DNA from: CAZUHK01 sp964620345
Lineage (GTDB): Bacteria > Planctomycetota > Phycisphaerae > Phycisphaerales > Zrk34
Assembly: GCA_964620345.1 (NCBI GenBank)
Contig: CAZUHK010000110.1
Coordinates: 1 to 10,924 of the forward strand
DNA: 10,924 nt
Reading direction: 5' to 3'
Shown: positions 1 through 6,613 of the stretch, piece after piece
How positions within the stretch are numbered: position 1 is the first letter of the stretch
Layout of the letters: each line of letters starts with the position of its first letter
Program-made: the position numbers and the translations under genes
Notes under the pieces: model-generated
Database searches by the model: none
What the model was told of the DNA's origin: nothing
What the model saw: the letters and a program-made list of their open reading frames with translations, nothing else

Positions 1-171
1 CCACCCCGTTTGACGCCCCCCACCCCCAACGCGATGATGCAGCAAACGTCCGGACGAACGGGGCCGGCCGACACGTCGACCCACTCCCCACCCGCCGGGC
101 CAGACGACCGACCGCCGCAGACCGTGAGGGGCCGGAAACTCACCGGCTTCCGTCGCTCTCGCAGGTTTTAG
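1..171 (+). CDS. possible C-terminal end of a gene entering from the left edge
   Basis: The first reading frame is open from base 1 to a TAG at 169-171. It encodes about 56 residues rich in Pro, Thr, Gly and Arg and ends in a basic tail (KLTGFRRSRRF). Codon third positions are mostly G or C, as expected for coding in a high-GC genome. No domain is visible and the start lies outside the window. A disordered protein tail is one reading; a chance open frame in C-rich DNA is the other. Low confidence. Confidence 0.2.
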   Translation, partial: PPRLTPPTPNAMMQQTSGRTGPADTSTHSPPAGPDDRPPQTVRGRKLTGFRRSRRF

Positions 172-365
172 TGCACTGTGAGATGCCTTGCATGCCGTTA
201 TAGGTGCGAGGACTTGCGGGAAATCCAAAAATGGCCGATGATCTTTGGGACGGGCCAGGTTGACTCTCAGCAGCAGGCGCGTAGCGTGTATTCATGGACG
301 CGGACGTGAGCGCATCTGTGGCGGTTGAAACGGAAACCGGCCCACCAAGAAATTGACCGACCACC
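172..365. other. intergenic stretch upstream of the unknown operon
   Basis: No convincing gene is seen here. The DNA changes at about 165-175 from C-rich to a more balanced composition that continues into the operon, so this may be the left boundary of an acquired segment. A minus-strand open frame over 140-367 is low complexity and overlaps the operon start, so I do not call it. No tRNA, integrase or clear att repeat could be recognised. The only regulatory candidate is a weak promoter at 260-287. Confidence 0.4.
260..287 (+). promoter_or_regulatory. weak candidate sigma70-type promoter for the unknown operon
   Basis: TTGACT at 260-265 is a good -35 match. A 16-nt spacer later, TAGCGT at 282-287 is only a poor -10. 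The position, about 80 nt before the first ATG at 366, is plausible. The -10 is weak enough that this could be chance. Confidence 0.25.
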
Positions 366-1094
366 ATGCCCGAACCTGTCTTTTACATGCGGGGAATGCA
401 GCACCTGCGGGAGCGCAGTGTCTCGTCAGAGATGGTCAGCGACCTCAAAGCGGTCAAGCATATCTCGCCTGATCTCTTGGAGCAGATCGCGAAGACGCTG
501 AGCGCAGTGGAGGGCTTTCTTGAACCCAGCGGACTGAACCCGCGGCTGCGGTCCGTGGTCGCGGATAACGAACCCATTGATTCGTTGCGCCGGGTCATAC
601 TCAACATCAAATCCGAGGATGTTGACGACCTCCTCAAGCGGCTACGCTCAATCCGAGAATCTGATCCCGACGATTTCCCGCTCTCCATCGAAGACCTCGA
701 TGAGTTGGCTGATCGTCTGCCCCGGCTCCTCAAGCCCATCCCGGCTTTGAGGCGGTATCGAAAAGCTGAACGGTTGGCCACGATTACGGGTCAGCCACTT
801 GAAGACCTTCAACTCATCTGCGACCTGCGCCCGGTCTTTGACGAAGACCGCAATTCTGTAGAAGGCCTGATTCCTGTGACCCACTTGAAGATCGTGGCCA
901 CGGGTGGCGATGGTTTGCCGAATGTCTTCGAGGCGGATCTCACCGCCAAGCAGGTCAGTGATCTCGCTGAACAGGCGGAGAAGGCGGTGCGCAAACTTGC
1001 CGTACTCCGTGAGAAGGCGGAAGCATGGGCTGAAAGCGGTATGCCGAACGTTCCGTTGGTGCGTCCGAAAGGAAAGGGGGTGAGCGATGCCTGA
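366..1094 (+). CDS. unknown protein, first gene of a three-gene operon
   Basis: This 242-residue soluble protein has no signal peptide and no membrane segment. I do not recognise its family. Residues 1-135 are mostly charged amphipathic helices. Residues 140-180 look like beta strands (LICDLRPVFDEDR, then a strand around GLIPVTHLKIVA). Residues 190-222 form one long helix (LTAKQVSDLAEQAEKAVRKLAVLREKAEAW is 30 residues, shown here as its core AEQAEKAVRKLAVLREK). Such a strands-then-long-helix C-terminus superficially recalls COMM-type protein-interaction domains, but that is a shape comparison only. ATG at 366 has no Shine-Dalgarno; Met8 (387) and Met11 (396) are alternative starts. Its last 8 bases overlap the next gene, so translational coupling is likely. 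Codon use and G+C differ from the high-GC genes further right. Coding status is well supported by the tight operon packing; function is unknown. Confidence 0.75.
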   Translation: MPEPVFYMRGMQHLRERSVSSEMVSDLKAVKHISPDLLEQIAKTLSAVEGFLEPSGLNPRLRSVVADNEPIDSLRRVILNIKSEDVDDLLKRLRSIRESDPDDFPLSIEDLDELADRLPRLLKPIPALRRYRKAERLATITGQPLEDLQLICDLRPVFDEDRNSVEGLIPVTHLKIVATGGDGLPNVFEADLTAKQVSDLAEQAEKAVRKLAVLREKAEAWAESGMPNVPLVRPKGKGVSDA

Positions 1095-2034
1095 TACTTG
1101 GTCCAACAAAGGGTCGGACGAAATTAACATTGACAGACTCATGGAGCAATTGATTCGCGGCGGTCGATCGACCCCGACTTCCCTGGAATCTTCATCGACT
1201 GTGCTGCGTCGCAAGAGCGGCGGCAAGTATGACATTGAAGCGAACACATGCGAGGGCCTCAAAGTATTCAAGGACGCTGTTGTCAGCGACTCAGACTATG
1301 ACGCGCAATCCGAAACTGATGATCTTCTAACGTATTGGATCGACGCACCACCAGAGGAAGACGATGACGAAGACTTTGCGCCGGAGCTTTCTGCGAGTAG
1401 TTGCAACGTCTTACATCGCATTGAAAGCGGCGCCGACTCGGCGCGCCGGCAGGCCATCATTGATGCTGAGGCACTGCCGTTTGATGGTGACGATCGAGCT
1501 CACCTGATCGATTTGCTGAAGAACTACATTGAGCAGAATCGTGACAGCAACGACCGCGAAGAACTCATCGCGGTGGCCGCGGCGATCCGCAAGTGTGTCG
1601 CGCTGTTTGACGAATCTGACCTCGGTTGGCTCGCCAAACTGCTCGAATCCGGCCATCGGGTCCAGCCCAGTTTGGATGCGGAACTCGAGATCGCCAAAAT
1701 GGTGGTTCGTCGTTATTCGCAGAGTCCACCGGCTGATAAGAATCCGCACCCCGAACTATCGGCGCGCCTGGCTGAAATCGCCACCGACTACCTACGGCCG
1801 CGCGTGTTTGCTCGTCCGCGATTCTCAACAGTAGCCATGCTTGCCACACAGGCGCTGATGGTTATGCGTGCCCCGCGGGCAGGCGCGGTAATCGACCAAG
1901 TTAATGAACTCTCCTTCGCGTGGTTCCGACAGCAACTGGCTCGTCGCATGAACAGGATTTTAAGGGATATGCCTGCCGACACGCAGGGTATGGATGGGTT
2001 GCGGGAATTGATCGACACGATTGACGCAAACTGA
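1087..2034 (+). CDS. unknown helical protein with acidic linker, second gene of the operon
   Basis: This 315-residue soluble protein is not recognised. Residues 1-65 are polar with a basic patch (VLRRKSGGKYD). Residues 67-100 are strongly acidic (a run of EEDDDED near 90-96) and probably disordered. Residues 103-315 read as successive amphipathic helices with recurring Leu/Ala/Ile spacing (DRAHLIDLLKNYIEQ, REELIAVAAAIRKCVALF, SDLGWLAKLLESG, STVAMLATQALMVM). This suggests an alpha-solenoid or similar scaffold, which is an inference. No catalytic motif is visible. The start ATG at 1087 lies inside the end of the upstream gene (8-bp overlap), and the stop codon at 2032-2034 is part of the Shine-Dalgarno of the next gene. 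Both junctions imply co-translation of all three products. Sampled G+C is about 55%, lower than the genes at 6614-7880. Confidence 0.75.
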   Translation: MPDTWSNKGSDEINIDRLMEQLIRGGRSTPTSLESSSTVLRRKSGGKYDIEANTCEGLKVFKDAVVSDSDYDAQSETDDLLTYWIDAPPEEDDDEDFAPELSASSCNVLHRIESGADSARRQAIIDAEALPFDGDDRAHLIDLLKNYIEQNRDSNDREELIAVAAAIRKCVALFDESDLGWLAKLLESGHRVQPSLDAELEIAKMVVRRYSQSPPADKNPHPELSARLAEIATDYLRPRVFARPRFSTVAMLATQALMVMRAPRAGAVIDQVNELSFAWFRQQLARRMNRILRDMPADTQGMDGLRELIDTIDAN

Positions 2035-2037
2035 GGA
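2033..2037 (+). promoter_or_regulatory. ribosome binding site deciding the start of the third operon gene
   Basis: GAGGA lies 7 nt before the ATG at 2045 and shares bases with the TGA stop of the preceding gene. The same frame is open upstream to a TTG at 2021, but that start has no ribosome binding site and would overlap the preceding gene. The ATG at 2045 is therefore preferred. Confidence 0.65.
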
Positions 2038-2044
2038 CCGGGGT

Positions 2045-2725
2045 ATGCCAGCACATCGCTTGTCGGATGCCGGAACTCCAATTAGACGATTTGACGTGGT
2101 GGGACGCGATGCGATAACGGTTTACCATTTCATTCGGCATGTCGCGCTGTCGGCCCGAGATATTGAAGGCGTGAGTTCTGGCAATTGCATCGGCGTGAAC
2201 CATATGGGCCCGCCCTTGGAACGAGATCACGCGCTACCGGTGGATGTTCATGCTACCGCAGAGCTGACTGACGACGACTTGAACCAGATCGAGCTATTCA
2301 TCGACGAACTCCACAATGAGCAGGAAGCGCAGCGTCGTCGAGATTTCGGCAACTATGTGATTCATCCGCATACCGTACTGAGCCCCGATGGTTCTTTTCG
2401 TCGCTTCAGTTGCGTCGGGTACGTGGTCGAAGCATACGCAGAAGCGGGGATCGACCTAATCGACACGACCGGTGAGTTGCCCCAGGTGGACCTAGCAACG
2501 CTGTTCAATGCCTACTCGGAGCTTCAGCGTCTTGAGCAGAATCCTCGCTTACGGGGACGATATCCGGCTCCTGATCGAGAGGAACTCGGCTTGAGCGGAG
2601 ATGGCCCTTGGGCAGTGTTGCTGCCCGGCTACATCTTTCATTCGATGGCACGACAGGCGGATGAGATTCGTAGCACCCCATATCAGCCGGTACACGGAGA
2701 CGAGAGATTCCCTCGGGATCAATAG
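2045..2725 (+). CDS. unknown protein with a Cys/His pattern like NlpC/P60-type hydrolases, third gene of the operon
   Basis: With the ATG at 2045 the product is 226 residues, soluble, without a signal peptide. I do not recognise an annotated family. The notable segment is residues 121-137, FSCVGYVVEAYAEAGID. It places a Cys (C123) at the start of a helix in the C-x-G-[FY]-V pattern seen in NlpC/P60 and related papain-like folds. Further on, residues 187-205 (GPWAVLLPGYIFHSMARQA) look like a strand carrying His199, and two more His (107, 109) precede the Cys. A Cys/His hydrolase or a catalytically dead relative is therefore possible, but this rests on motif shape only. The N-terminal 60 residues include another Cys (C48). 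The gene follows the previous one with the stop codon inside its Shine-Dalgarno and converges on the HelD gene, leaving only 18 bp between them. Confidence 0.72.
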   Translation: MPAHRLSDAGTPIRRFDVVGRDAITVYHFIRHVALSARDIEGVSSGNCIGVNHMGPPLERDHALPVDVHATAELTDDDLNQIELFIDELHNEQEAQRRRDFGNYVIHPHTVLSPDGSFRRFSCVGYVVEAYAEAGIDLIDTTGELPQVDLATLFNAYSELQRLEQNPRLRGRYPAPDREELGLSGDGPWAVLLPGYIFHSMARQADEIRSTPYQPVHGDERFPRDQ

Positions 2726-2739
2726 AGCATCTCATGCTC
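2725..2739. terminator. small hairpin between convergent genes, possible bidirectional terminator
   Basis: GAGCAT (2725-2730), a 3-nt loop, and ATGCTC (2734-2739) form a perfect 6-bp inverted repeat. It fills most of the 18-bp gap between the stop of the unknown operon and the stop of the HelD gene. There is no T run on either strand, so it is not a classic intrinsic terminator. Position is the main support. Confidence 0.35.
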
Positions 2740-2743
2740 GCCC

Positions 2744-4879
2744 TCAAGCCGCGGCCTGGCTATGTTCGACGACCTCGCGTTCGACGGCTTCGCCGAGTAA
2801 ACGCGAGGGTTTGCCGGTGCAGGTGAGCGTCAGTCGGTGCATGGCGCGGGTGCAGGCGACGTAGAGCATGTGGCGGTCGATGTCGCTGCGGTAGTTTTCG
2901 TCGCTGGCGTGGGGGACGATGACCTGGTCGAACTCCAGGCCCTTGGCCAGGTAAGCCGTGGCGATCATCACGCCGCGGGTGAAGCTGGTGCTGCGCGCGT
3001 CGAGCAGGTGGACGGGGGGCGCTCCCGGAAGGTCGGCGAGGGCTTCATGCAGCCGGTCGGCCTGGTCCTGGGGCTTGCAGATGATGCCCAGCGCGTTTTG
3101 CCCGCTTTCGCCGAACGCGGCGATGGCCTGCTGAATGGCGGCGAGCTCGTCGTCGGCCGTCTGACAGGCGATCAGCATCGGGCGGTCGCCGTGGCGCTCG
3201 ATCGGCACCAGGTCGGGGTTGTGTTGAATCGTCTGCGCCAGCTCGGTGATCTGCAGCGTCGAGCGGTAGCTTTTGTGCATGAACACGCTCTGGGCGTTGC
3301 TGAGCACACGCTCGATCACCTGCGCCGACGACGAACTGATCGGGCTGACCGACTGGTTGTGATCGCCCAGGATCGTTTTGCGGCAGGGATACAGGTTAGC
3401 GATGACCTGGTACTGCACCGGCGTGTAGTCCTGCATCTCGTCGATGACCACGTGCTTGATGTGTGTCGAGGGCGTGACCGGCTCGACGAGCTTGCGCAGG
3501 TAGATCAGCGGGAATACATCGTTGTATTCATACTTGCCGCCCTTGATCTGCCGGAACATCTGCGGCTGATCGATCCATTCATAGAACGCCTTGTACAGCG
3601 CCTTGAGCGTGGTGTGGGTGAACATGCGTTTCAAGGCGTTGCGGACCGTTGTTCGATCTTTGTTGACGATGCGTTTGTTGTACTCGTCCTGCATGTGCCG
3701 GACGATGTCATCGGTGACCTTGGCGATCTGATCGTTGATCGCCAGGCGTTTGTGCCGCTCGAATCGCGACCCGATCCACTTGGCGTCGAGCGTGTACATG
3801 CCCACGGTCACATCGGCGGGGACGAAGTTGTTCTGCCGCACGTGATTGAAATACGCATCGAGTTGTTTGAGGAAATCGGTGCCGGCCTTGAAGCGGACGC
3901 GCTGGGCGTATTTCTTTTCTTTGCCGTCCAGCAGCCGCGTCACCTGTTCGGCGAAGGTTTCGAACTTGACGTTGTGCTGCAGTTCCCGCCCGGCCAGTTC
4001 CTCCATGGTGGTCTCCTGGATCATCTGCTCGCCCAGCTCGGGCAAGACCTGCGAGATGTAGCTGGCGAAGACCTTGTTGGGCGAGATGATCAGGATGTCC
4101 TGCGAGCGGATGGTGTCTTTGTAGCGGTAGAGCAGGAAGGCGATGCGGTGCAGGGCGATGGAGGTTTTGCCCGAGCCGGCGGCGCCCTGGATGATCAGCG
4201 AGTGGGCCTGCTCGTTGCGGATGATCGCGTTCTGGTCACGCTGGATCGTCGCGACGATGTTCTTCATCTTTTCGTCGGACGCGCGGCTGAGCTCGGCCTG
4301 AAGCAGATCGTCCTGGATGTTCAGCGAGGTATCGAGCATGAACACCAGCTCGCGGTTTTCGATGCGGTACTGCCGCTTGCGTGCGATCGCACAATCGACG
4401 CGGCCCGACGGCGCCTGGTAGGAAGCCGGGCCCAGCTCGAACTCGTAAAACATGCTCGACACCGGCGCACGCCAGTCATGGACCAGTTGCCGCTCGGCCC
4501 TGGTGTGGTAGAACGAGTGGATGCCGATGTAGATCGGCTGTTCGCCATCGTCGCCGTCGCCGTTGCCTGTCAGGTCGATCCGCCCGAAATAAGGGCTGTC
4601 CACCATGCGCTCCAGCCGGCGCCGCTGGTCAACGCCGTGCTCGGTCACGCGGGTCATCAGGTTCACCGACTGGCGCATGTTGGCCTTCTCGGCGTGGTCC
4701 ATCTCGGCGCGGTTCTCCTGCAGCTCGGTGACCAGGTGGCGGGCTTCGGCGTGGCGCGCGTCCACCGCGGCGCTGTACGACGCCAGCTCCGCGGCGATCG
4801 ACGCGGTCACCTCCCGCAGATGTCGGCGTTCCTGCGATTCGGTCTGGTTGGCAAATGGCTCGGTCATCGATTCAGTCAT
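2744..4879 (-). CDS. helD: HelD-type RNA polymerase recycling motor (UvrD/Rep-like superfamily 1 ATPase)
   Basis: This 711-residue protein resembles HelD, the ATPase that removes stalled RNA polymerase from DNA in Gram-positive bacteria. Residues 15-90 are a charged coiled-coil-like helical region, as in the HelD arm that enters the polymerase secondary channel. Residues 115-182 carry the characteristic HDWRAPVSSMFYEF segment and the following RKRQYRIENREL. The SF1 motor motifs appear in order: Q-motif region near Q216, Walker A GAAGSGKT (232-239), Walker B VVIDEMQDY (477-485), GDHNQSV (505-511), KSYRST (536-541), AKGLEFDQVI (645-654) and MLYVACTRAMHRL (671-683). Length is close to the known 700-780 range. 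No 2B-domain zinc motif is visible. Met5 (4867) is an alternative start; neither start has a clear Shine-Dalgarno. It follows the MFS gene by 21 bp, so the two are probably co-transcribed. Family HelDs can affect rifampicin tolerance; nothing here shows that directly. Confidence 0.93.
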   Translation of the reverse strand: MTESMTEPFANQTESQERRHLREVTASIAAELASYSAAVDARHAEARHLVTELQENRAEMDHAEKANMRQSVNLMTRVTEHGVDQRRRLERMVDSPYFGRIDLTGNGDGDDGEQPIYIGIHSFYHTRAERQLVHDWRAPVSSMFYEFELGPASYQAPSGRVDCAIARKRQYRIENRELVFMLDTSLNIQDDLLQAELSRASDEKMKNIVATIQRDQNAIIRNEQAHSLIIQGAAGSGKTSIALHRIAFLLYRYKDTIRSQDILIISPNKVFASYISQVLPELGEQMIQETTMEELAGRELQHNVKFETFAEQVTRLLDGKEKKYAQRVRFKAGTDFLKQLDAYFNHVRQNNFVPADVTVGMYTLDAKWIGSRFERHKRLAINDQIAKVTDDIVRHMQDEYNKRIVNKDRTTVRNALKRMFTHTTLKALYKAFYEWIDQPQMFRQIKGGKYEYNDVFPLIYLRKLVEPVTPSTHIKHVVIDEMQDYTPVQYQVIANLYPCRKTILGDHNQSVSPISSSSAQVIERVLSNAQSVFMHKSYRSTLQITELAQTIQHNPDLVPIERHGDRPMLIACQTADDELAAIQQAIAAFGESGQNALGIICKPQDQADRLHEALADLPGAPPVHLLDARSTSFTRGVMIATAYLAKGLEFDQVIVPHASDENYRSDIDRHMLYVACTRAMHRLTLTCTGKPSRLLGEAVEREVVEHSQAAA

Positions 4880-4900
4880 GGTGGGGGTTCGGGGGGTGTG

Positions 4901-6247
4901 TCACAGCACCGCCTCGGGCGGCTCGTCGGCGGGCGTGGCGTGGGGTTGGGTTTCAGGCCGGCGCGAATCGGATCGGCCCGGCGGCGTGGCGAACAACGCC
5001 AGGCCCGCCAGCGGCAGCGCGAGGATCACAAAGACGATCAACGCCGGCCGGTAGTCGCCAAGCCAATCCATCGACAGCCCGAGGATAAACGGTCCGACGC
5101 TCGAGGCGCTGACCATGATGGTGGCCAATACCCCGCGGATGCGGCCCAGGTGCGCGGTGCCATAGTAGCGCGGCCACAACGGCCCGGCCGCGGCCGTCAG
5201 CAATCCCTGCGAACAGCCCATCGCGATGGACAGGGGCACGACCATCGCCGGTGAATCGATCCGCCAGAAGCCGATCATGCTCATCACCATGCCCGCGGCG
5301 CCGATGCTCAACAGGCGGTTGAGCGGGAAGCGATCGGCCAGCACGCCGCCGATCAACTGCATCAGTGCCAGACTCACCGCGAAGCCGGTGAACAGCAACG
5401 CCGCGTGTGACTCGGTCAGCCCGCGGGACTCGAACAGCGGCACGATGTTAAAGATCACGGCGGTGTTGGCCATGCCCCAGAAGGCGATCATCACGACGAC
5501 GATCCAGAACGCGCGGGTCCGCCGGGCCTGGCCGAAGGTAAACGAGGTCGTTTGTTCCCGGTCCGCCGCTTCGCGGCGCTGCTCGGCATCGGCCTCGATC
5601 CGGCCGTCGATCCATTGGCCCACGTCCGCCGGTCGGTTACGGAACAGCAGCATGGCCGGCATCATCGTCGCCCAGATGGTCAAGCCGAGGATCACCCACG
5701 CGGTGCGCCACCCGAACGCGCCGATCAGTGCGAGGTTGATCGCCGGGACCGCGGCGATCGCCCCGGCCATGCCGAAGTGCCGGATGCCCTCGACCGTGCC
5801 CAGACGTCGGCGGAACCAGAACGGCAGTGTGTTGCCGCTGAGCAGCCCCAGCGCCCCCTGGCCGAGCATGCGCAGCAGCAGAAACGCGATGAACAGCGAG
5901 ACCAGGCCGCTGACCTGCGAGGTGGCGATGCACACCCCGCCGAACAGCAGGACCACGACGCTCATCGTGCGGCGCACGCCGAATCGATCCATCATCGCCC
6001 CGACCCAGCTCAGCGGCAGCGCGGCCAGCAGCGTGCCGAGCATGTACGCGCCCGTGAGCTGGCTGTGGCTCAGCCCCAGCGCGGTGCGCAGCGACTGGTT
6101 GAACGCGGAGATGCCGAACGTCTGCGCCGGGGACGTGGCGATGATCGCCAGCGTGGCAACCGGCAGCATCACCCAGCCGTAGTACACCCGCCGCGGACGC
6201 GGGGGACACGAAGCCACATCAGTAATCGACTGACTCGAAGAGCTCAT
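4901..6247 (-). CDS. major facilitator superfamily transporter (monocarboxylate/oxalate-formate antiporter-like)
   Basis: The product is a 12-helix inner-membrane carrier of 448 residues, counted from the ATG at 6247. Hydrophobic segments run from about residue 24 to 420, with a charged cytoplasmic loop at about 205-245 separating two six-helix halves. The MFS loop 2-3 signature appears as GAMMDRFGVRR (83-93), with a shortened echo GVLADRF (301-307) in the second half. The segment YYGTAHLGRIRG (about 360-371) is typical of the monocarboxylate/oxalate-formate branch, so a small organic anion is a reasonable substrate guess, but the substrate cannot be read from sequence. The C-terminus is a Pro/Arg-rich soluble tail. 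The frame extends upstream to a TTG at 6286 (13 more residues), but the ATG is preferred because the extra part is polar and lacks a ribosome binding site. It is first in a likely operon with the HelD gene and has a good promoter at 6334-6361. Confidence 0.92.
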   Translation of the reverse strand: MSSSSQSITDVASCPPRPRRVYYGWVMLPVATLAIIATSPAQTFGISAFNQSLRTALGLSHSQLTGAYMLGTLLAALPLSWVGAMMDRFGVRRTMSVVVLLFGGVCIATSQVSGLVSLFIAFLLLRMLGQGALGLLSGNTLPFWFRRRLGTVEGIRHFGMAGAIAAVPAINLALIGAFGWRTAWVILGLTIWATMMPAMLLFRNRPADVGQWIDGRIEADAEQRREAADREQTTSFTFGQARRTRAFWIVVVMIAFWGMANTAVIFNIVPLFESRGLTESHAALLFTGFAVSLALMQLIGGVLADRFPLNRLLSIGAAGMVMSMIGFWRIDSPAMVVPLSIAMGCSQGLLTAAAGPLWPRYYGTAHLGRIRGVLATIMVSASSVGPFILGLSMDWLGDYRPALIVFVILALPLAGLALFATPPGRSDSRRPETQPHATPADEPPEAVL

Positions 6248-6333
6248 CGGCGATTGCTTGTCGTATTGGCCCGTTGCCGATGACAAACCATGGCATCGAG
6301 CGTTTCAAGGCGGGCGTTGCGGGCCAGTGGGCG

Positions 6334-6361
6334 ATTATAGGCAATCGTCGCGCCAAGCCAA
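6334..6361 (-). promoter_or_regulatory. candidate sigma70-type promoter for the MFS-helD operon
   Basis: On the minus strand a perfect TATAAT (6339 down to 6334) is preceded, with a 16-nt spacer, by TTGGCT (6361 down to 6356). The first three -35 bases match. An exact TATAAT stands out in such GC-rich DNA, and it lies about 85 nt before the MFS ATG, in the right orientation. Confidence 0.5.
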
Positions 6362-6424
6362 GGCGACCGGCCGGACCGTCGCTCGCCTCAACCAGAACAC
6401 CGCCGCTGCGGGTTCGACGCCGAC

Positions 6425-6438
6425 CCGGCCGCGGCCGG
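6425..6438. repeat. 14-bp perfect GC palindrome
   Basis: CCGGCCGCGGCCGG is a perfect palindrome in the divergent intergenic region. It may be a protein-binding site or simply a product of the extreme G+C here. Confidence 0.3.
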
Positions 6439-6517
6439 CGCCGCCCGGTGCGCGGCGTGTCGGCGTGGGGCCGGGCGCCCCGACATCGTGCCATCGCGCC
6501 GCGAGCTTGTTACATTT

Positions 6518-6543
6518 CGCCCAACGCCCGCGCCCAACGCCCG
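6518..6543 (+). repeat. 13-bp perfect tandem repeat
   Basis: CGCCCAACGCCCG occurs twice head to tail with no gap. It follows an AT-rich TTGTTACATTT stretch at 6507-6517 and lies about 70 bp before the methyltransferase start. Two adjacent copies at this spacing could be a regulator-binding direct repeat or simple replication slippage. Confidence 0.6.
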
Positions 6544-6603
6544 CCGCGCTCGGGCCCGCCGCTTCCGAGCGTTCGATGCACCGTCCGCCAAAGCGCACGC
6601 ACC

Positions 6604-6607
6604 GGAG
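6604..6607 (+). promoter_or_regulatory. ribosome binding site deciding the methyltransferase start
   Basis: GGAG lies 6 nt before the ATG at 6614. The open frame continues upstream to 6488, but that extension is a run of Arg/Ala/Pro with no ribosome binding site. The recognisable fold begins after 6614. Confidence 0.6.
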
Positions 6608-6613
6608 CAACTG

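Larger units (their letters stand above)
6248..6613. other. divergent intergenic region between the MFS and methyltransferase genes
   Basis: This 366-bp spacer separates two divergent transcription units. It holds a minus-strand promoter (6334-6361), a 14-bp GC palindrome (6425-6438), a 13-bp perfect tandem repeat (6518-6543) and the ribosome binding site of the methyltransferase gene (6604-6607). Open frames through it on both strands are Arg/Pro/Ala-rich by-products of very high G+C. I see no gene in it. Confidence 0.6.

Noticed and set aside
160..300. Possible tRNA remnant or att site at the left composition change
   Set aside because: No cloverleaf, CCA end or matching direct repeat elsewhere in the window could be found by eye.
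140..367. Minus-strand 75-codon frame in the left intergenic region
   Set aside because: It is Ser/Pro/Ala-rich without helix pattern or ribosome binding site. It covers the region where the operon promoter should be.
648..1271. Minus-strand frame opposite the first two operon genes
   Set aside because: It spans the overlap of two coupled plus-strand genes, has no ribosome binding site and no domain.
2698..2716. Imperfect hairpin GAT(T)CCC-TC-GGGATC at the end of the unknown operon
   Set aside because: It has a bulge and a 2-nt loop, lies inside coding sequence and lacks a T run. The repeat at 2725-2739 is the better terminator candidate.
2837..5254. Very long plus-strand open frame (805 codons)
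   Set aside because: It lies antisense to the HelD gene and the 3' end of the MFS gene and is rich in Val, Asp, Gly, Arg and His with no domain. The opposite strand carries complete ATPase motifs. It is a high-GC antisense artefact.
5226..6283. Plus-strand open frames across the MFS gene
   Set aside because: Both (5226-6182 and 5552-6283) are low-complexity mirrors of a clear 12-helix transporter on the minus strand.
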